Both the position numbers and the translations under genes were made by a program. A stretch of 64,000 nt of DNA from Marinobacter adhaerens HP15 (GTDB lineage: Bacteria > Pseudomonadota > Gammaproteobacteria > Pseudomonadales > Oleiphilaceae), in NCBI RefSeq assembly GCF_000166295.1, contig NC_017506.1:2914001-2978000 (forward strand), written 5' to 3'. This document shows positions 1-9,116 of the stretch, piece by piece. The notes under the pieces were generated by a model. The model saw only the letters and a list, made by a program, of their open reading frames with translations. It did no database searches and was not told the origin of the DNA. Within the stretch, counting starts at the first letter, position 1; every line of letters begins with the position of its first letter.

Positions 1-10
1 ATTGTGACTT

Positions 11-1462
11 TTGATAGGACCAGTTGATGTGATTGATGATATCCGCCTGGACAGCGCGCATCCTCTGCAGCATCAGCTGTATCAACGGTTGTCCGAACGG
101 ATACTCGACCAGCGCTACCCACCCGGGCGCCAGCTTCCGCCCAGCCGCCAGATGGCGAAGGATCTTGGCATCAGCCGCAATACGGTGAACGCCGTTTATG
201 AGCAGCTCAAGGCGGAGGGCTTTCTTCAAAGCAGAGCGGGCAAGGGTATCTTTGTCCATGAAGACATCAAATCAGCGATAACCCCCTCAGGGCCGGGCCT
301 GGAGAAATCCGGTGGCGTTTCCATGAACTTGCCACCGCTGCCGCCACTTCCAGCGGGAATACCGAAGCCTGTTGAAGACGCCAGTTTGCCATTCCAGCCG
401 GGCTTGCCAGACCTGGATGCATTCCCCATCCGCAGCTGGAACCGGATCCTGCACCACCAGGAAAGCCGGCGAACACTGAGAGGGTATGACAGCATCCAGG
501 GATTCCAGCCCCTGCGACGCGCCATCGCCGCTTACGTCAGAACGTCCCGAGGGGTTCGCTGCGAAGAACACCAAGTCATAATCACCAATGGCGCGCAGCA
601 AGCGCTCTCGCTTATTGCCGACGTTTTCCTGCAACGGGACGACAGTATCCTGTGTGAAAATCCGGGATACCGCGGCGCCCGGAACGCGCTGGGCCGGTTG
701 GGCAATCCCGTGATTCCAATCCCCCTCAGGAACCACGTCCTGGATGTGGAAGCGTTGCCGGGCCTTGAACCTGCAGGGGCCAAGCTCCTGTTCTGCACGC
801 CCACTCACCAATACCCCATGGGCGGCATCCTCGACCTTTCCCAGCGAATGGCTCTGGTGCAATGGGCCCAGCAAAACGGATGCTGGATCATCGAGGACGA
901 CTACGACAGCGAGTTCCACTTCTACAACAAACCCTTCGCTGCCATTCAAGGCCTGTACGAGAATTCACCCGTGCTCTACATGGGCAGCTTCAGCAAAACG
1001 TTACTACCAGCATTGCGCATCGGCTATCTGGTGGTCCCGGAAGCGGTTGTCGACCCCTTGCTCTGGGCCAAGCAGATCAGTGGTGGAGAGACCCCTCTTC
1101 TTGTCCAGGCAACCATCGCCGAATTCATTGAGAGTGGTCAGTTCACACGCCATCTGCGGCGAATGCGTCAGCTGTACCGGGACAAGTGGCAACTCTTCCA
1201 GAGCGAGGTTACGAATAAGCTCGGCGGACTTGCTCAACCGGTGGCGGAAAGCGCGGGGATGCACCTGGTACTTGAAGGAGATTTTGACGACCTGGCGCTC
1301 AGCCAATGGTTGAAAGCCAAGGGATTTGGCAGTACACCGCTAAGCGCGCACTTTCTGGGAGATTCCTCCAGAACCGGCCTCGTAATGGGATTTGCGAGCG
1401 CCAACGAGCGCGAGATCAGAGAATGCGTCAACACCCTGCAATCGGGGCTCACCAAACCATGA
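11..1462 (+). CDS. MocR/PdxR-type PLP-dependent transcriptional regulator
   Basis: This is a GntR-type winged helix fused to a class I aminotransferase fold, the MocR architecture. The wHTH lies around residues 15-80, with the typical run Q-L-P-P-S-R before the recognition helix. The aminotransferase-like domain fills the rest; the PLP lysine is in the motif SFSKTLLPALRIGY, about residue 329 counted from the TTG. Family members sense PLP or amino-compound metabolites and regulate a neighbouring gene; here the target is unknown. An in-frame stop at 5-7 places the start at TTG 11 or, equally possible, GTG 29. Its stop overlaps the start of the next gene (ATGA), so the methyltransferase behind it is probably translationally coupled. 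Confidence 0.9.
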   Translation: MIGPVDVIDDIRLDSAHPLQHQLYQRLSERILDQRYPPGRQLPPSRQMAKDLGISRNTVNAVYEQLKAEGFLQSRAGKGIFVHEDIKSAITPSGPGLEKSGGVSMNLPPLPPLPAGIPKPVEDASLPFQPGLPDLDAFPIRSWNRILHHQESRRTLRGYDSIQGFQPLRRAIAAYVRTSRGVRCEEHQVIITNGAQQALSLIADVFLQRDDSILCENPGYRGARNALGRLGNPVIPIPLRNHVLDVEALPGLEPAGAKLLFCTPTHQYPMGGILDLSQRMALVQWAQQNGCWIIEDDYDSEFHFYNKPFAAIQGLYENSPVLYMGSFSKTLLPALRIGYLVVPEAVVDPLLWAKQISGGETPLLVQATIAEFIESGQFTRHLRRMRQLYRDKWQLFQSEVTNKLGGLAQPVAESAGMHLVLEGDFDDLALSQWLKAKGFGSTPLSAHFLGDSSRTGLVMGFASANEREIRECVNTLQSGLTKP

Positions 1463-2187
1463 CATCAAAGTACGAAAAACAGATTCTTACCGCATGGAAC
1501 TCAAATGCCTCGCCCTGGATCAGGGCCGTGGAACAAGCGGGCATTCGAGCGCCGGGGAACCTCTCCAGCAGCAGTGTTTTAAGAGTGATTGAAGATTACG
1601 CCCCCTCGGGTGGCTCAATTCTCGACGCAGGATGTGGCGAGGGCTGGTTGATCAGAGAAGTAACGCGCCTTGGCTACCGAGGCACCGGAACAGATGCCGT
1701 GCCGGAATTGATCGAATACGCCCGGCAACAGGGAGAGGAAGACTTCAGGGTCCTCAACTACGAACAACTGGAAAATGCCGATCTGGGCACGTTTGATCTT
1801 GTTGTGAACAACTTTGCCTTGCTGGGAGACACCTCGGTGAACGCTTTTCTCAAGGCCCTGCCCAAACTTCTCAATCCCGGTGGTGCGTGCGTCATCCAGA
1901 CTCTCCACCCTGTCGCCTTTTTCCATGAAGGAGAATACGCCACTGGCTGGAAGCCCGGAACCTGGGCTGGCCTTCCTGGCGATTTCGGCGATCCGGCTCC
2001 CTGGTACTTCCGAACGCTCGCCGGTTGGCTCAATCTGTTCAGGACATCCGGATTGACGTTGCCAGAAATCAGGGAACCTGCCAACGAGGGCCAACCGCCC
2101 CAATCGATTATTTTTGTGGTTCAAAATACTCGGAAAGCTCAGCGGTCAGAAAATCAAAGACCGTCCGAACCCGAAGGTTCATCCTGA
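1459..2187 (+). CDS. SAM-dependent class I methyltransferase
   Basis: The 242-residue protein has the SAM-binding motif I as LDAGCGEGWL, an acidic residue ending strand 2 (GTDAVPE), motif IV around FDLVVNNFALL and a post-motif LNPGGACVIQTLHP, all typical of a Rossmann-fold methyltransferase of the UbiG/Methyltransf_11 type. The substrate cannot be inferred. The start ATG overlaps the preceding MocR stop (ATGA), which supports this start over longer in-frame alternatives. The last ~26 residues (from about residue 217) are encoded antisense to the 3' end of the convergent LysR gene. They are polar and low in complexity, so the ancestral stop may have been lost. Confidence 0.85.
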   Translation: MTSKYEKQILTAWNSNASPWIRAVEQAGIRAPGNLSSSSVLRVIEDYAPSGGSILDAGCGEGWLIREVTRLGYRGTGTDAVPELIEYARQQGEEDFRVLNYEQLENADLGTFDLVVNNFALLGDTSVNAFLKALPKLLNPGGACVIQTLHPVAFFHEGEYATGWKPGTWAGLPGDFGDPAPWYFRTLAGWLNLFRTSGLTLPEIREPANEGQPPQSIIFVVQNTRKAQRSENQRPSEPEGSS

Positions 2188-3010
2188 GCTCCCGGTGGGA
2201 GACGAGCCAGACATCGCCGCCGAACACCTTATCCTCGAAGACTCTCTCAACGTGAGGCTCTGCATCACCCAACTCAACGGGCATCATGCCAATACCGATA
2301 CCCGTCCGAGCCATTTGCCAATGCACCAGATGGCTGTCCGTCCTGGCAACGAATTGGTCTTCCCGCAGCTTGAGGCCACGCTGCGCCAGGGCTCCCACGT
2401 ATCTCTCATTGTTTGAAAGAAAGCCTATGAATGGGGCCTTACAAAGATCCTCGGTCAACGGCGATGGCAGATCAGCCAGGATTTCGGGTCTGGCGTAGAG
2501 AGTCGCCGAGAATTCCCCCACCTTGCGGGCAATCAGATCGGGTTCTGTGGGTCGAAAGTTCCGGATGGCAATGTCCGCAGCACGGCGGCGAAGATCGCTG
2601 GCCTCATTGGAGGCAACAAGGTTGATACGTATTCCGGGATACTGGTACCGAAGCCTTTGAAGAATTGGAGGCAGAATGTAAGCGGCGGTGATTTCAGATG
2701 CCGAAATCGCAATCTCGCCCTCAATGGACTTCGCCTGACCCGTTGCCGCAAGTGAGAGGCTGCTTGCGGCCTCTCCCATCGCTCGGACATAGGCAAGCAG
2801 TTCGAGGCCATTCCGAGTCAATTCCAGCCCACGACCTCCCCGCTCAAACAGCGCCGTAGAAAGTTCCTCTTCCAACGCCGCAACCTGTCTTCCGAGGGTC
2901 GGCTGCGAAACCCCCAGAGCCTTTGCTGCAGCAGAGAGGGATCCTTCCTCGGCTGTCACCAGGAACGCACGGGCTCGGTTCCAATCGAAGTTAACGGTTC
3001 GCCAATTCAT
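2108..3010 (-). CDS. LysR family transcriptional regulator
   Basis: A 300-residue LTTR. The N-terminal winged helix (about residues 8-66) contains the canonical pattern SLSAAAKALGVSQPTLGRQV, followed by the linker helix and a periplasmic-binding-protein-like effector domain. The domain wording (ARPEIL, MARTGIGIGMMP) resembles regulators of the group close to GcvA/DsdC-type LTTRs, but the effector is unknown. It runs toward the methyltransferase gene and overlaps its end by 80 bp. Divergent upstream of it, 104 bp away, is a second methyltransferase gene, the most likely regulated neighbour by LTTR convention. Confidence 0.9.
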   Translation of the reverse strand: MNWRTVNFDWNRARAFLVTAEEGSLSAAAKALGVSQPTLGRQVAALEEELSTALFERGGRGLELTRNGLELLAYVRAMGEAASSLSLAATGQAKSIEGEIAISASEITAAYILPPILQRLRYQYPGIRINLVASNEASDLRRRAADIAIRNFRPTEPDLIARKVGEFSATLYARPEILADLPSPLTEDLCKAPFIGFLSNNERYVGALAQRGLKLREDQFVARTDSHLVHWQMARTGIGIGMMPVELGDAEPHVERVFEDKVFGGDVWLVSHRELRMNLRVRTVFDFLTAELSEYFEPQK

Positions 3011-3114
3011 TCAAATATGCATATCTGCAATAAATTTCTGTCGATATTACCAACAGAAGTGAAGAGATAGAATCTATTCCCGGAATTAAATCAACCGCCC
3101 TGAGAGACGAACTC

Positions 3115-3747
3115 ATGAATTCATCCATCCGTTTCTGGAACCGCAGCGCTGCTCGATACGCCCGCCGTCCGATCGCGGACCAGAACGCCTATCTGAGAAA
3201 GATCGCCCTGACCCAGAAATATCTCAATCCGGAAATGGATGTTCTGGAGTTCGGCTGTGGTACGGGATCAACGGCCCTCATTCACGCGCCCAGAGTACGC
3301 AGCTACCTGGCAACCGATGCCTCCTCCCGAATGATAGACATCGCCCGAGAGCGAAAGGCAGGAAAAGACGCCGACAACCTTCGCTTTGTGGTTGCCACAC
3401 TTGAGGATATGCAACATCGGCAGCAAGCGTTCGACGCGATCCTGGGGTTGAACATCCTGCACCTCCTCCGACACCCCGAAGTTGCGATACAACGGGTTTT
3501 CAGTATGTTGAAACCTGGCGGAGTGTTCATCAGCAACACCGCCTGCCTTCAAGATACTTGCCCCTATTTGAAACCAGTCGCTTCCCTGGCCCGAAGTCTG
3601 CGACTCGCGCCCTATGTAAATTTCTTGTCCCGTTGTCAGCTGGAGACGCATCTGGAGTGCGCCGGATTCCAGATTGATTATCGGTGGGTGCCCGAAACCT
3701 CAAAAGACGTTTACTTCCTGATCGCCAGAAAACCAGAATCATCATGA
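3115..3747 (+). CDS. SAM-dependent class I methyltransferase
   Basis: A 210-residue Rossmann-fold methyltransferase. Motif I is VLEFGCGTGSTA, strand 2 ends with ATDASSRMI, motif IV region is FDAILGLNILHLL and the post motif is LKPGGVFISNTACL. The final third is hydrophobic and binds an unknown acceptor. It is divergent from the LysR gene, with an A+T-rich promoter-like gap between them, so LysR control is a reasonable inference. It is unrelated in sequence to the methyltransferase at the window start beyond the shared fold. Confidence 0.85.
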   Translation: MNSSIRFWNRSAARYARRPIADQNAYLRKIALTQKYLNPEMDVLEFGCGTGSTALIHAPRVRSYLATDASSRMIDIARERKAGKDADNLRFVVATLEDMQHRQQAFDAILGLNILHLLRHPEVAIQRVFSMLKPGGVFISNTACLQDTCPYLKPVASLARSLRLAPYVNFLSRCQLETHLECAGFQIDYRWVPETSKDVYFLIARKPESS

Positions 3748-3859
3748 GAAGAGCAATGTCGATCGATTGAAACAGCTGTTGGAAAACCCGCACTGGGATG
3801 GCAAGCTTCCCTGAATCCAAGGCTCGCTGAATGGCGGCCTCAATCTGAAGGAGAATTCA

Positions 3860-4063
3860 ATGGGAAGTTCAAAGCTGGTCGGTATCGTTTTGCTCGTGGT
3901 TGGCGTCGGCCTGCTGTATTTCGGCTACCAATCAACCCAGTCATTGGGGAACCAGTTGTCCGAAACGGTCACGGGGCGTTTTACAGACCAGACCATGTGG
4001 TATCTGATCGGCGGGGCGGCCGCGGCTGCAGCCGGCGCTTTTCTGACATTTTTCAAGAAATAA
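3860..4063 (+). CDS. DUF3185 family small membrane protein
   Basis: A 67-residue protein with two predicted membrane segments (residues ~5-23 and ~45-63) separated by a polar loop with the run ETVTGRFTD. The pattern GIxLLVVGxxLLxFGYxxxxS followed by the second Gly/Ala-rich helix is characteristic of DUF3185. Function is unknown. A good ribosome-binding site (AAGGAG) lies seven bases before the ATG. It ends 13 bp from the convergent DUF2784 gene. Confidence 0.85.
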   Translation: MGSSKLVGIVLLVVGVGLLYFGYQSTQSLGNQLSETVTGRFTDQTMWYLIGGAAAAAAGAFLTFFKK

Positions 4064-4076
4064 TCCTGCCTGTTTT

Positions 4077-4469
4077 TCACCGCTCGGGCCTGACCACAAA
4101 CCAGCTGGCCAGGACGAGCGCTCCGAAAACCGTGTAGGCCAGAATAAACACCCAGTCCGGCGCACTGTAATACAGAATGGACTGCAGCCAGTGCTGGATA
4201 AACGATCCCTCATAGCCCGCCTCCCCGGCCTTTGCCCGAAGCGCCATTTCCCAGGTCGTAAGCGGGCATAGCACACCGAGCCAGGATTGCAGAACCACTA
4301 CACCAATCACAATCAGGTGGCTGAGACGGAACCAGAAATTGCGAACCCAGCGCCACTGGCAGAAATAGCCGGCAAAGGTTGCCACCAGCCCAAGGATGAC
4401 AAAAACCACCAGCATCGTGTGCAGGATCAGGAGCGCATCAGCAAAGATCAGTAACCAGCGGCTATCCAT
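4077..4469 (-). CDS. DUF2784 family integral membrane protein
   Basis: A 130-residue protein with four predicted membrane segments. It shows the DUF2784 signatures: an early HTMLVVFVILG helix, the WRWVRNFWFRLSHL segment, VVLQSWLGVLCPLTTWE, and a late tyrosine-rich stretch before the last helix. The conserved His/Cys pattern suggests a cofactor or redox role but no function is established. It is followed closely on the other strand by DUF3185 and lies 16 bp downstream of the diguanylate cyclase gene, so it may be co-transcribed with it. Confidence 0.85.
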   Translation of the reverse strand: MDSRWLLIFADALLILHTMLVVFVILGLVATFAGYFCQWRWVRNFWFRLSHLIVIGVVVLQSWLGVLCPLTTWEMALRAKAGEAGYEGSFIQHWLQSILYYSAPDWVFILAYTVFGALVLASWFVVRPER

Positions 4470-4485
4470 CGCTACTCGACGTCCA

Positions 4486-5580
4486 CTAGGCCATTACGTA
4501 TCTGGCGCGACCCTGTTTTTTCGCGCGGTACAATGCCTCATCGGCCATTCGAATCATTTCATCGATGGAATCAAACTCGGTGGCCAGGCCCTGACAGATT
4601 CCAATGGAACAGCTAAGTTCCTTGCTATCGGGGCTATCCTCATTTGAAACCGCGCGGTCCTGCCATTGTTTCAGAACCTCTGCAGCAAGAAGTTCAAACC
4701 GGTCGGCATCTTCGCCCTCAATCACGGCCATGAATTCCTCGCCGCCGTATCGCCCGAGGATATCGGTCTGTCTTTTGAATACCTGCCTCATGATGTCAGC
4801 CTGCTGTCGAATAGCCTGATCACCCTGCTGGTGGCCGTAGTGGTCGTTGAACTGCTTGAAATGATCAAGATCCATCATAAGTACAGCGAGTCTCTGATTG
4901 GAGCGCCGCTGCCGGGCAAACAAACGCCCGGATTCACTCATCAATGCCCGGCGATTGAAGAGATCGGTTAGTTCATCGATGGTGCTCAGGCCAACCAACT
5001 GCTCGTTGGCCTCCTGAAGCTGCCCCAGCAGTCGATCAATCCTGTGCCGGCCGATCACACCGACAAACAGTGAGCCGGCCACGAACCCGGCGTTCATCCA
5101 GGTTCGCTCGCCGTAAACGGAATCCATGAGCATCAAGCCGACAAAGCCCAGAGAACTGAGCACCATCGCGGTCAGCGCGTAATGGAATTTCATTCCAAAA
5201 ACAAAGAAACCGAAGAAGGCGTACAGCAACGTCCCTTCGTAAGGAAAGCTGAATGCTGCCTGCTCCCATGCCACGTGGATCAGGTAGTAATTGGCGTAGG
5301 TAATGCTCAGAACAGTCGCCAAAAACGCAGTCTGGGCAAAGCGAAGAAATTGCGGGACGAAGGTGAAGGCGAGCAGGCCTGCGAGAACCGGAAGCTGAAT
5401 GAGGGCTCTGTTCGTTGTGTAGGCGCTCGTCAGATCCGGCGGGATCAACTGAAGATCACCAATCATGAACAGGGAGATCAGAATGCCACCCACCACGATG
5501 GAGAGTCGCAGCATGAGCATGTCGCGGGGGGATACCGTATTCGCTTCAACCGAGGGAGTCGGCATAAAAATGGAGCTCAC
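4486..5580 (-). CDS. Membrane-bound diguanylate cyclase (GGDEF)
   Basis: The first ~190 residues contain about six membrane segments with short loops. A GGDEF domain follows (about residues 200-360), making cyclic di-GMP from two GTP. The active-site motif is GGEEF, a catalytically competent variant. An RxxD inhibitory site (RQTD) sits exactly five residues upstream, so product inhibition is expected. The metal-binding MDLDHFKQFND segment is intact. The membrane part resembles a MASE-like sensor but I cannot assign the class. Start is GTG at 5580; an ATG at 5565 is an alternative and neither has a strong ribosome-binding site. Confidence 0.9.
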   Translation of the reverse strand: MSSIFMPTPSVEANTVSPRDMLMLRLSIVVGGILISLFMIGDLQLIPPDLTSAYTTNRALIQLPVLAGLLAFTFVPQFLRFAQTAFLATVLSITYANYYLIHVAWEQAAFSFPYEGTLLYAFFGFFVFGMKFHYALTAMVLSSLGFVGLMLMDSVYGERTWMNAGFVAGSLFVGVIGRHRIDRLLGQLQEANEQLVGLSTIDELTDLFNRRALMSESGRLFARQRRSNQRLAVLMMDLDHFKQFNDHYGHQQGDQAIRQQADIMRQVFKRQTDILGRYGGEEFMAVIEGEDADRFELLAAEVLKQWQDRAVSNEDSPDSKELSCSIGICQGLATEFDSIDEMIRMADEALYRAKKQGRARYVMA

Positions 5581-5688
5581 AACGCACTTTATTCCCTGTA
5601 CCTGCCGAGTCTAAACAAATTCTCGCCCTGACCACCAGCAAATAGACGAATCAAAAGAGGTACCACCTGTACAATTTTCCCACACACC

Positions 5689-6333
5689 TCACTCAAAAAT
5701 CAGGATTTCCACCATTCGACGGGCCGGGTTTTCGGATTCGTCGGATCCTCCCGAAAGGGCCTCCCCTGTGCCATCAATCGTAATAAGAAGATCACCAGTT
5801 TGCCCCGACTCCGCCAGCAGAGTATCGAGATATTGCTTAACCGCCGCTGCACGGCGTAGCGAAAGCAGGTAATTGTAGATTTCATCCCCTAAGGCGTCTG
5901 CCTGCCCCCTGAGCGAGATGAGAGCGCCTTCCTTGACGCCTTCCATGAGACGATTAATCCGGTCTTTGGCCTGCTCACTGAGCGTACTGTCATTGAGGGC
6001 AAACAAAACCGTTTCCCGGATCAGCATTCTGCGACCACAGTCGTCACCGCGGCAGATGGCAGCCTCGAAACGGTCGAGGCGTTCAGACAGACTTTTTATT
6101 GCGTCTACATTTTGCTTCTGCAACGCCTCCAGGTTAGCCAGCCTGGCATTCAACGCGCCCATATCCGGGCCTTGAACCGACCGGTCGATCATGTCGGCAC
6201 TATCCGATTCGCTATAGATATAACTGCCAGTATCAGACTCAATCGCGATAATGCGCGCGCTCAGGTTGGTCCAGAGTATGTAAAAAACGATCGCCACCAG
6301 TATGAATCCGATCGCGGTTAGAGCACTTCTCAT
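5689..6333 (-). CDS. Inner-membrane-anchored OmpA-like protein
   Basis: A 214-residue protein with one N-terminal membrane helix (residues ~5-25) without a cleavage site, a coiled-coil-like stretch (~60-95) and a C-terminal OmpA-like domain (~100-214). The motif LFALNDSTLSEQAKDRI and the later RRAAAVKQYLDTLL match the OmpA_C pattern of a beta-strand followed by peptidoglycan-binding helices. The topology, inner-membrane anchor plus periplasmic peptidoglycan-binding domain, resembles MotB or type VI TagL-like proteins. It starts 13 bp after the 835-residue membrane protein gene and so likely forms an operon and perhaps a complex with it. Confidence 0.75.
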   Translation of the reverse strand: MRSALTAIGFILVAIVFYILWTNLSARIIAIESDTGSYIYSESDSADMIDRSVQGPDMGALNARLANLEALQKQNVDAIKSLSERLDRFEAAICRGDDCGRRMLIRETVLFALNDSTLSEQAKDRINRLMEGVKEGALISLRGQADALGDEIYNYLLSLRRAAAVKQYLDTLLAESGQTGDLLITIDGTGEALSGGSDESENPARRMVEILIFE

Positions 6334-6346
6334 GGCGGCTACCCCG

Positions 6347-8854
6347 TTATACCGGCAGGAGAAAACAAGTCAGAAACCGTGCGGCCCCTGATCGCTGACG
6401 CTGCACGTTGGAATGCATGACAGCCAGATCTTTGTTGAGTGCACGGATCTGGACGCCGCTGCGGTAAACGTTCCGGAAACTCAAATTGGCATGCATCCCG
6501 AATCGGGTGGTGGTCTGCCATGCGAGCAGCTGGTCCGGACTGTTGCTGGGACTCTCCTCGCCATCTGTGCCGTCACTGCCGCGGGCGGAAAGCAACAGGG
6601 TGCCATCGCCCACGGCATCAGAGGGTACAAAAGCAACCACATAAAACATCCGCCCGAATATTAAAGAGGCCAACTGCCAGCTATATCGGGTGCGAAGACC
6701 GATACGCTCACTCATCCCCACGAACTGCCTCCAGGAAAAGATCACAGCATCACCTGGCTTGAGGGTCCAGACCACAATCCGTTCATCGGCGGGTAACCGA
6801 CGATATGGTGCGGCCCCGCCAACGCGAGCGTCTGTCCATACCCGGTTCATGTGCCAGGCCCCGCGCAAGAAGCGGGAGAAGAAGGCCTTTTGGGCCTGCG
6901 GAGTCACCTCATCAGGCGGCGCATTGGCGAAATCATAGCGTTTGCTAACGTATATCAGCTCTCCCATATCTTGCGTGAGATCGAGACGGTCTGACACCTC
7001 TCGCACCCCGCCGGACTGTCCGGGCTCTGACTGTGGCTCAAACTGAATCACACGCTCGCCATCAACCTTCGCTCCAAAAAATACCCGCGCAAAAATGTAC
7101 ATCAGGCTCTTGATGACAACGAGGATCAACACGAACCATGAAACCCAGGAATAGATATCAACAACAGCGTAGATCACGCTCAACTGCTTCTTTATGGCCG
7201 TTTCCATATCATGGAAAGTCGCACTCAAATCCTCGCGGGCAACATCAACAAGGTTGCCGGCACCGCTTGTAGCGAGCTCCGCATAGCCCTGCGTTGCGCG
7301 ATCAAGGCTCTGGCGCTGCGCCTCGCGCTTTTCGGCATAGGCCTCGTTCAGCGGCTCCTTGACCGACGTTTCTGCGCATGACGCCGTCTGAAAAACCCAG
7401 GGCAGGAAACCACTACAACCCGGTGGTGCCATTTCTGGCTCTACATCAGGCAAGATCTTGGGCACCTCTTGCTCATAGAACGACATCATTGCGGCAGCCA
7501 CGGCTTTCGGGGACGATTTTGCCCTCGCGTCGAGGTCATCAAGCATTCTGAAAGCGGCCTCTTCCTGATCATCGAAATAGGCGCTGATCGCACGATCGAT
7601 GTTCTGCCTCCGGTTTGCTTTCGGGTCGGAGTCCGCCATGAATTTCAGACTGTAAAGTTGGTTATCGACCCATCGATCAACCTGCCAGGAGGCTGCCAGG
7701 CCAAGCGCCAGCAACGTCAGGAACGGCAGGTAGAAGACCAGTGTTTTGCGGCAAGTCTGCAGTAGAAAAGATCCCGACTGCCTGCGAAGCAACGGGAAAT
7801 TCTCCCGTACCAACAAGCGCGCAATGCGCAGCGCGAAGCAAAGCATCAAGAACTGAACAATCAACCAGAGCCTGTAGCCCAGGGCGCCTTCTGAATAGAA
7901 CACTGCGGCGAACAGCGAAACACCCAGAAGCGACAGGTAAACCGTAGATCCCATAGGAAAGACCCAGAGCAGAGCCACCAACACTGCCAGACACAGCAGT
8001 TTGTAAGTCATGGAAATCTGCCAGGCTCTGTAAGCATCACTTGCCCAGAGATAGGTGCTGATTCGTGCATCAAGGTCCCGCAGCTGTGTCAGAGCCTGCT
8101 CAGTATCCGATCGTGCTGTTTGGATCGATGTCAGCTCCACCCTCAATGCCCGGCGAGTGGTTTCCAGAGCATTACGGTGGCGGATAACCTTGTTTCGCCC
8201 TTGTCTGAGCTTCTCCCCCAACACCTTGTTCGCCAGTCCAAGGCTGAAACGCGAGACTATGGCCAGATCACGCAGCGACTTATCAATCATACTCAGGTGC
8301 GAGTTAGCCTGAGCGATCTTCAGCCTCAATGCCGTTATCTGAACAGCAATCTTGGCAGCCCGCTGGCTGACGTTCGTGTCCCAGGCACCACTCCGTTCTG
8401 AAAGCTGGTCCAACTCGCTCAGTAGTTCGGCGCGCTCGAAACGGAACAGCCCCGTGTCCGTATGATCTATGTCACCAATCCTGCTTCGGAGTGAGTCCAG
8501 GTCCGGTAGCTCAGCACTTTCTCTGGCGAGCTTTTCATTTTCGTAGAGCCTCTCCTGGGCATCCCAGGCGCTTGGAAACGGTTCAGTCAGCTTCTCAGGA
8601 GGGAAAAAGACCAGCGCCAACCAGGGCAAAAGCAGTGGCATCAGGACAAAGCGTCGCAGAACAACGCACGCCGCGATTCCAACAACGAAAACGACAAGGC
8701 AGAGCTCTGGGGGAAGGAACATCAGGCTTTCAACCTCAAGCCCAAAGCGCTCGTCAAACATGGAAAAAGGAGAAATGTGGCCAGTAACCACAGCCGGAGC
8801 GATGCCAAGTGCGATGGCAACCCACAGGGTGTAGCTGGCACCGCGCCTGGTCAT
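6347..8854 (-). CDS. Large multi-pass membrane protein with coiled coils, unknown function
   Basis: An 835-residue protein I do not recognise. Visible layout: two to three N-terminal membrane helices (residues ~8-90), a long helical coiled-coil segment rich in Leu, Glu and Arg (~105-270), a second membrane cluster (~285-400), a soluble helical region with a possible disulfide pair (PPGCSG and TASCAE), another membrane helix near 570-595, and a C-terminal cytoplasmic beta-rich domain. The final part (LKPGDAVIFSW, then LLAWQTTTRFGM) faintly recalls AIM24-type beta folds, but this is not established. A ribosome-binding site (AAGGA) precedes ATG 8854. It is the first gene of an operon with the OmpA-like protein. 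Confidence 0.7.
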   Translation of the reverse strand: MTRRGASYTLWVAIALGIAPAVVTGHISPFSMFDERFGLEVESLMFLPPELCLVVFVVGIAACVVLRRFVLMPLLLPWLALVFFPPEKLTEPFPSAWDAQERLYENEKLARESAELPDLDSLRSRIGDIDHTDTGLFRFERAELLSELDQLSERSGAWDTNVSQRAAKIAVQITALRLKIAQANSHLSMIDKSLRDLAIVSRFSLGLANKVLGEKLRQGRNKVIRHRNALETTRRALRVELTSIQTARSDTEQALTQLRDLDARISTYLWASDAYRAWQISMTYKLLCLAVLVALLWVFPMGSTVYLSLLGVSLFAAVFYSEGALGYRLWLIVQFLMLCFALRIARLLVRENFPLLRRQSGSFLLQTCRKTLVFYLPFLTLLALGLAASWQVDRWVDNQLYSLKFMADSDPKANRRQNIDRAISAYFDDQEEAAFRMLDDLDARAKSSPKAVAAAMMSFYEQEVPKILPDVEPEMAPPGCSGFLPWVFQTASCAETSVKEPLNEAYAEKREAQRQSLDRATQGYAELATSGAGNLVDVAREDLSATFHDMETAIKKQLSVIYAVVDIYSWVSWFVLILVVIKSLMYIFARVFFGAKVDGERVIQFEPQSEPGQSGGVREVSDRLDLTQDMGELIYVSKRYDFANAPPDEVTPQAQKAFFSRFLRGAWHMNRVWTDARVGGAAPYRRLPADERIVVWTLKPGDAVIFSWRQFVGMSERIGLRTRYSWQLASLIFGRMFYVVAFVPSDAVGDGTLLLSARGSDGTDGEESPSNSPDQLLAWQTTTRFGMHANLSFRNVYRSGVQIRALNKDLAVMHSNVQRQRSGAARFLTCFLLPV

Positions 8855-9001
8855 TGAGTGAATTCCTTCTCGCCAAAGGAGTAATTGGAAGTGTAGTCCA
8901 GTTTGCTGCCGGCGCCCGACGCACCAAAGGAGTATCTCCGGCTCCAGATCGCACCGTATTGAAGCAGAGAGGTTCCTGCCAACGGCTCTTCAACAGTGCC
9001 T

Positions 9002-9018
9002 TTGTGCACTATGCACAA
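9002..9018. promoter_or_regulatory. Inverted repeat TTGTGCA-N3-TGCACAA upstream of codB
   Basis: A perfect 7-bp inverted repeat with a 3-bp spacer lies about 100 bp before the cytosine permease start, in the 262-bp divergent gap between the membrane-protein gene and codB. Length and symmetry fit a dimeric regulator binding site. The PucR-type protein in the operon is the natural candidate, but that is inference. Confidence 0.45.
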
Positions 9019-9116
9019 TATCTGGCGGACTGCGCCGCAAGATTCGACCCGATAAGCCTCCATGGCACAAACGTTGCCAACTCCCTTGGTGTTACCCAAG
9101 ACACGGAGACATCGTC

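Noticed and set aside
9019..9060. Sigma-54 promoter near the codB dyad
   Set aside because: GG and GC dinucleotides do not stand at the -24/-12 spacing with the usual flanks.
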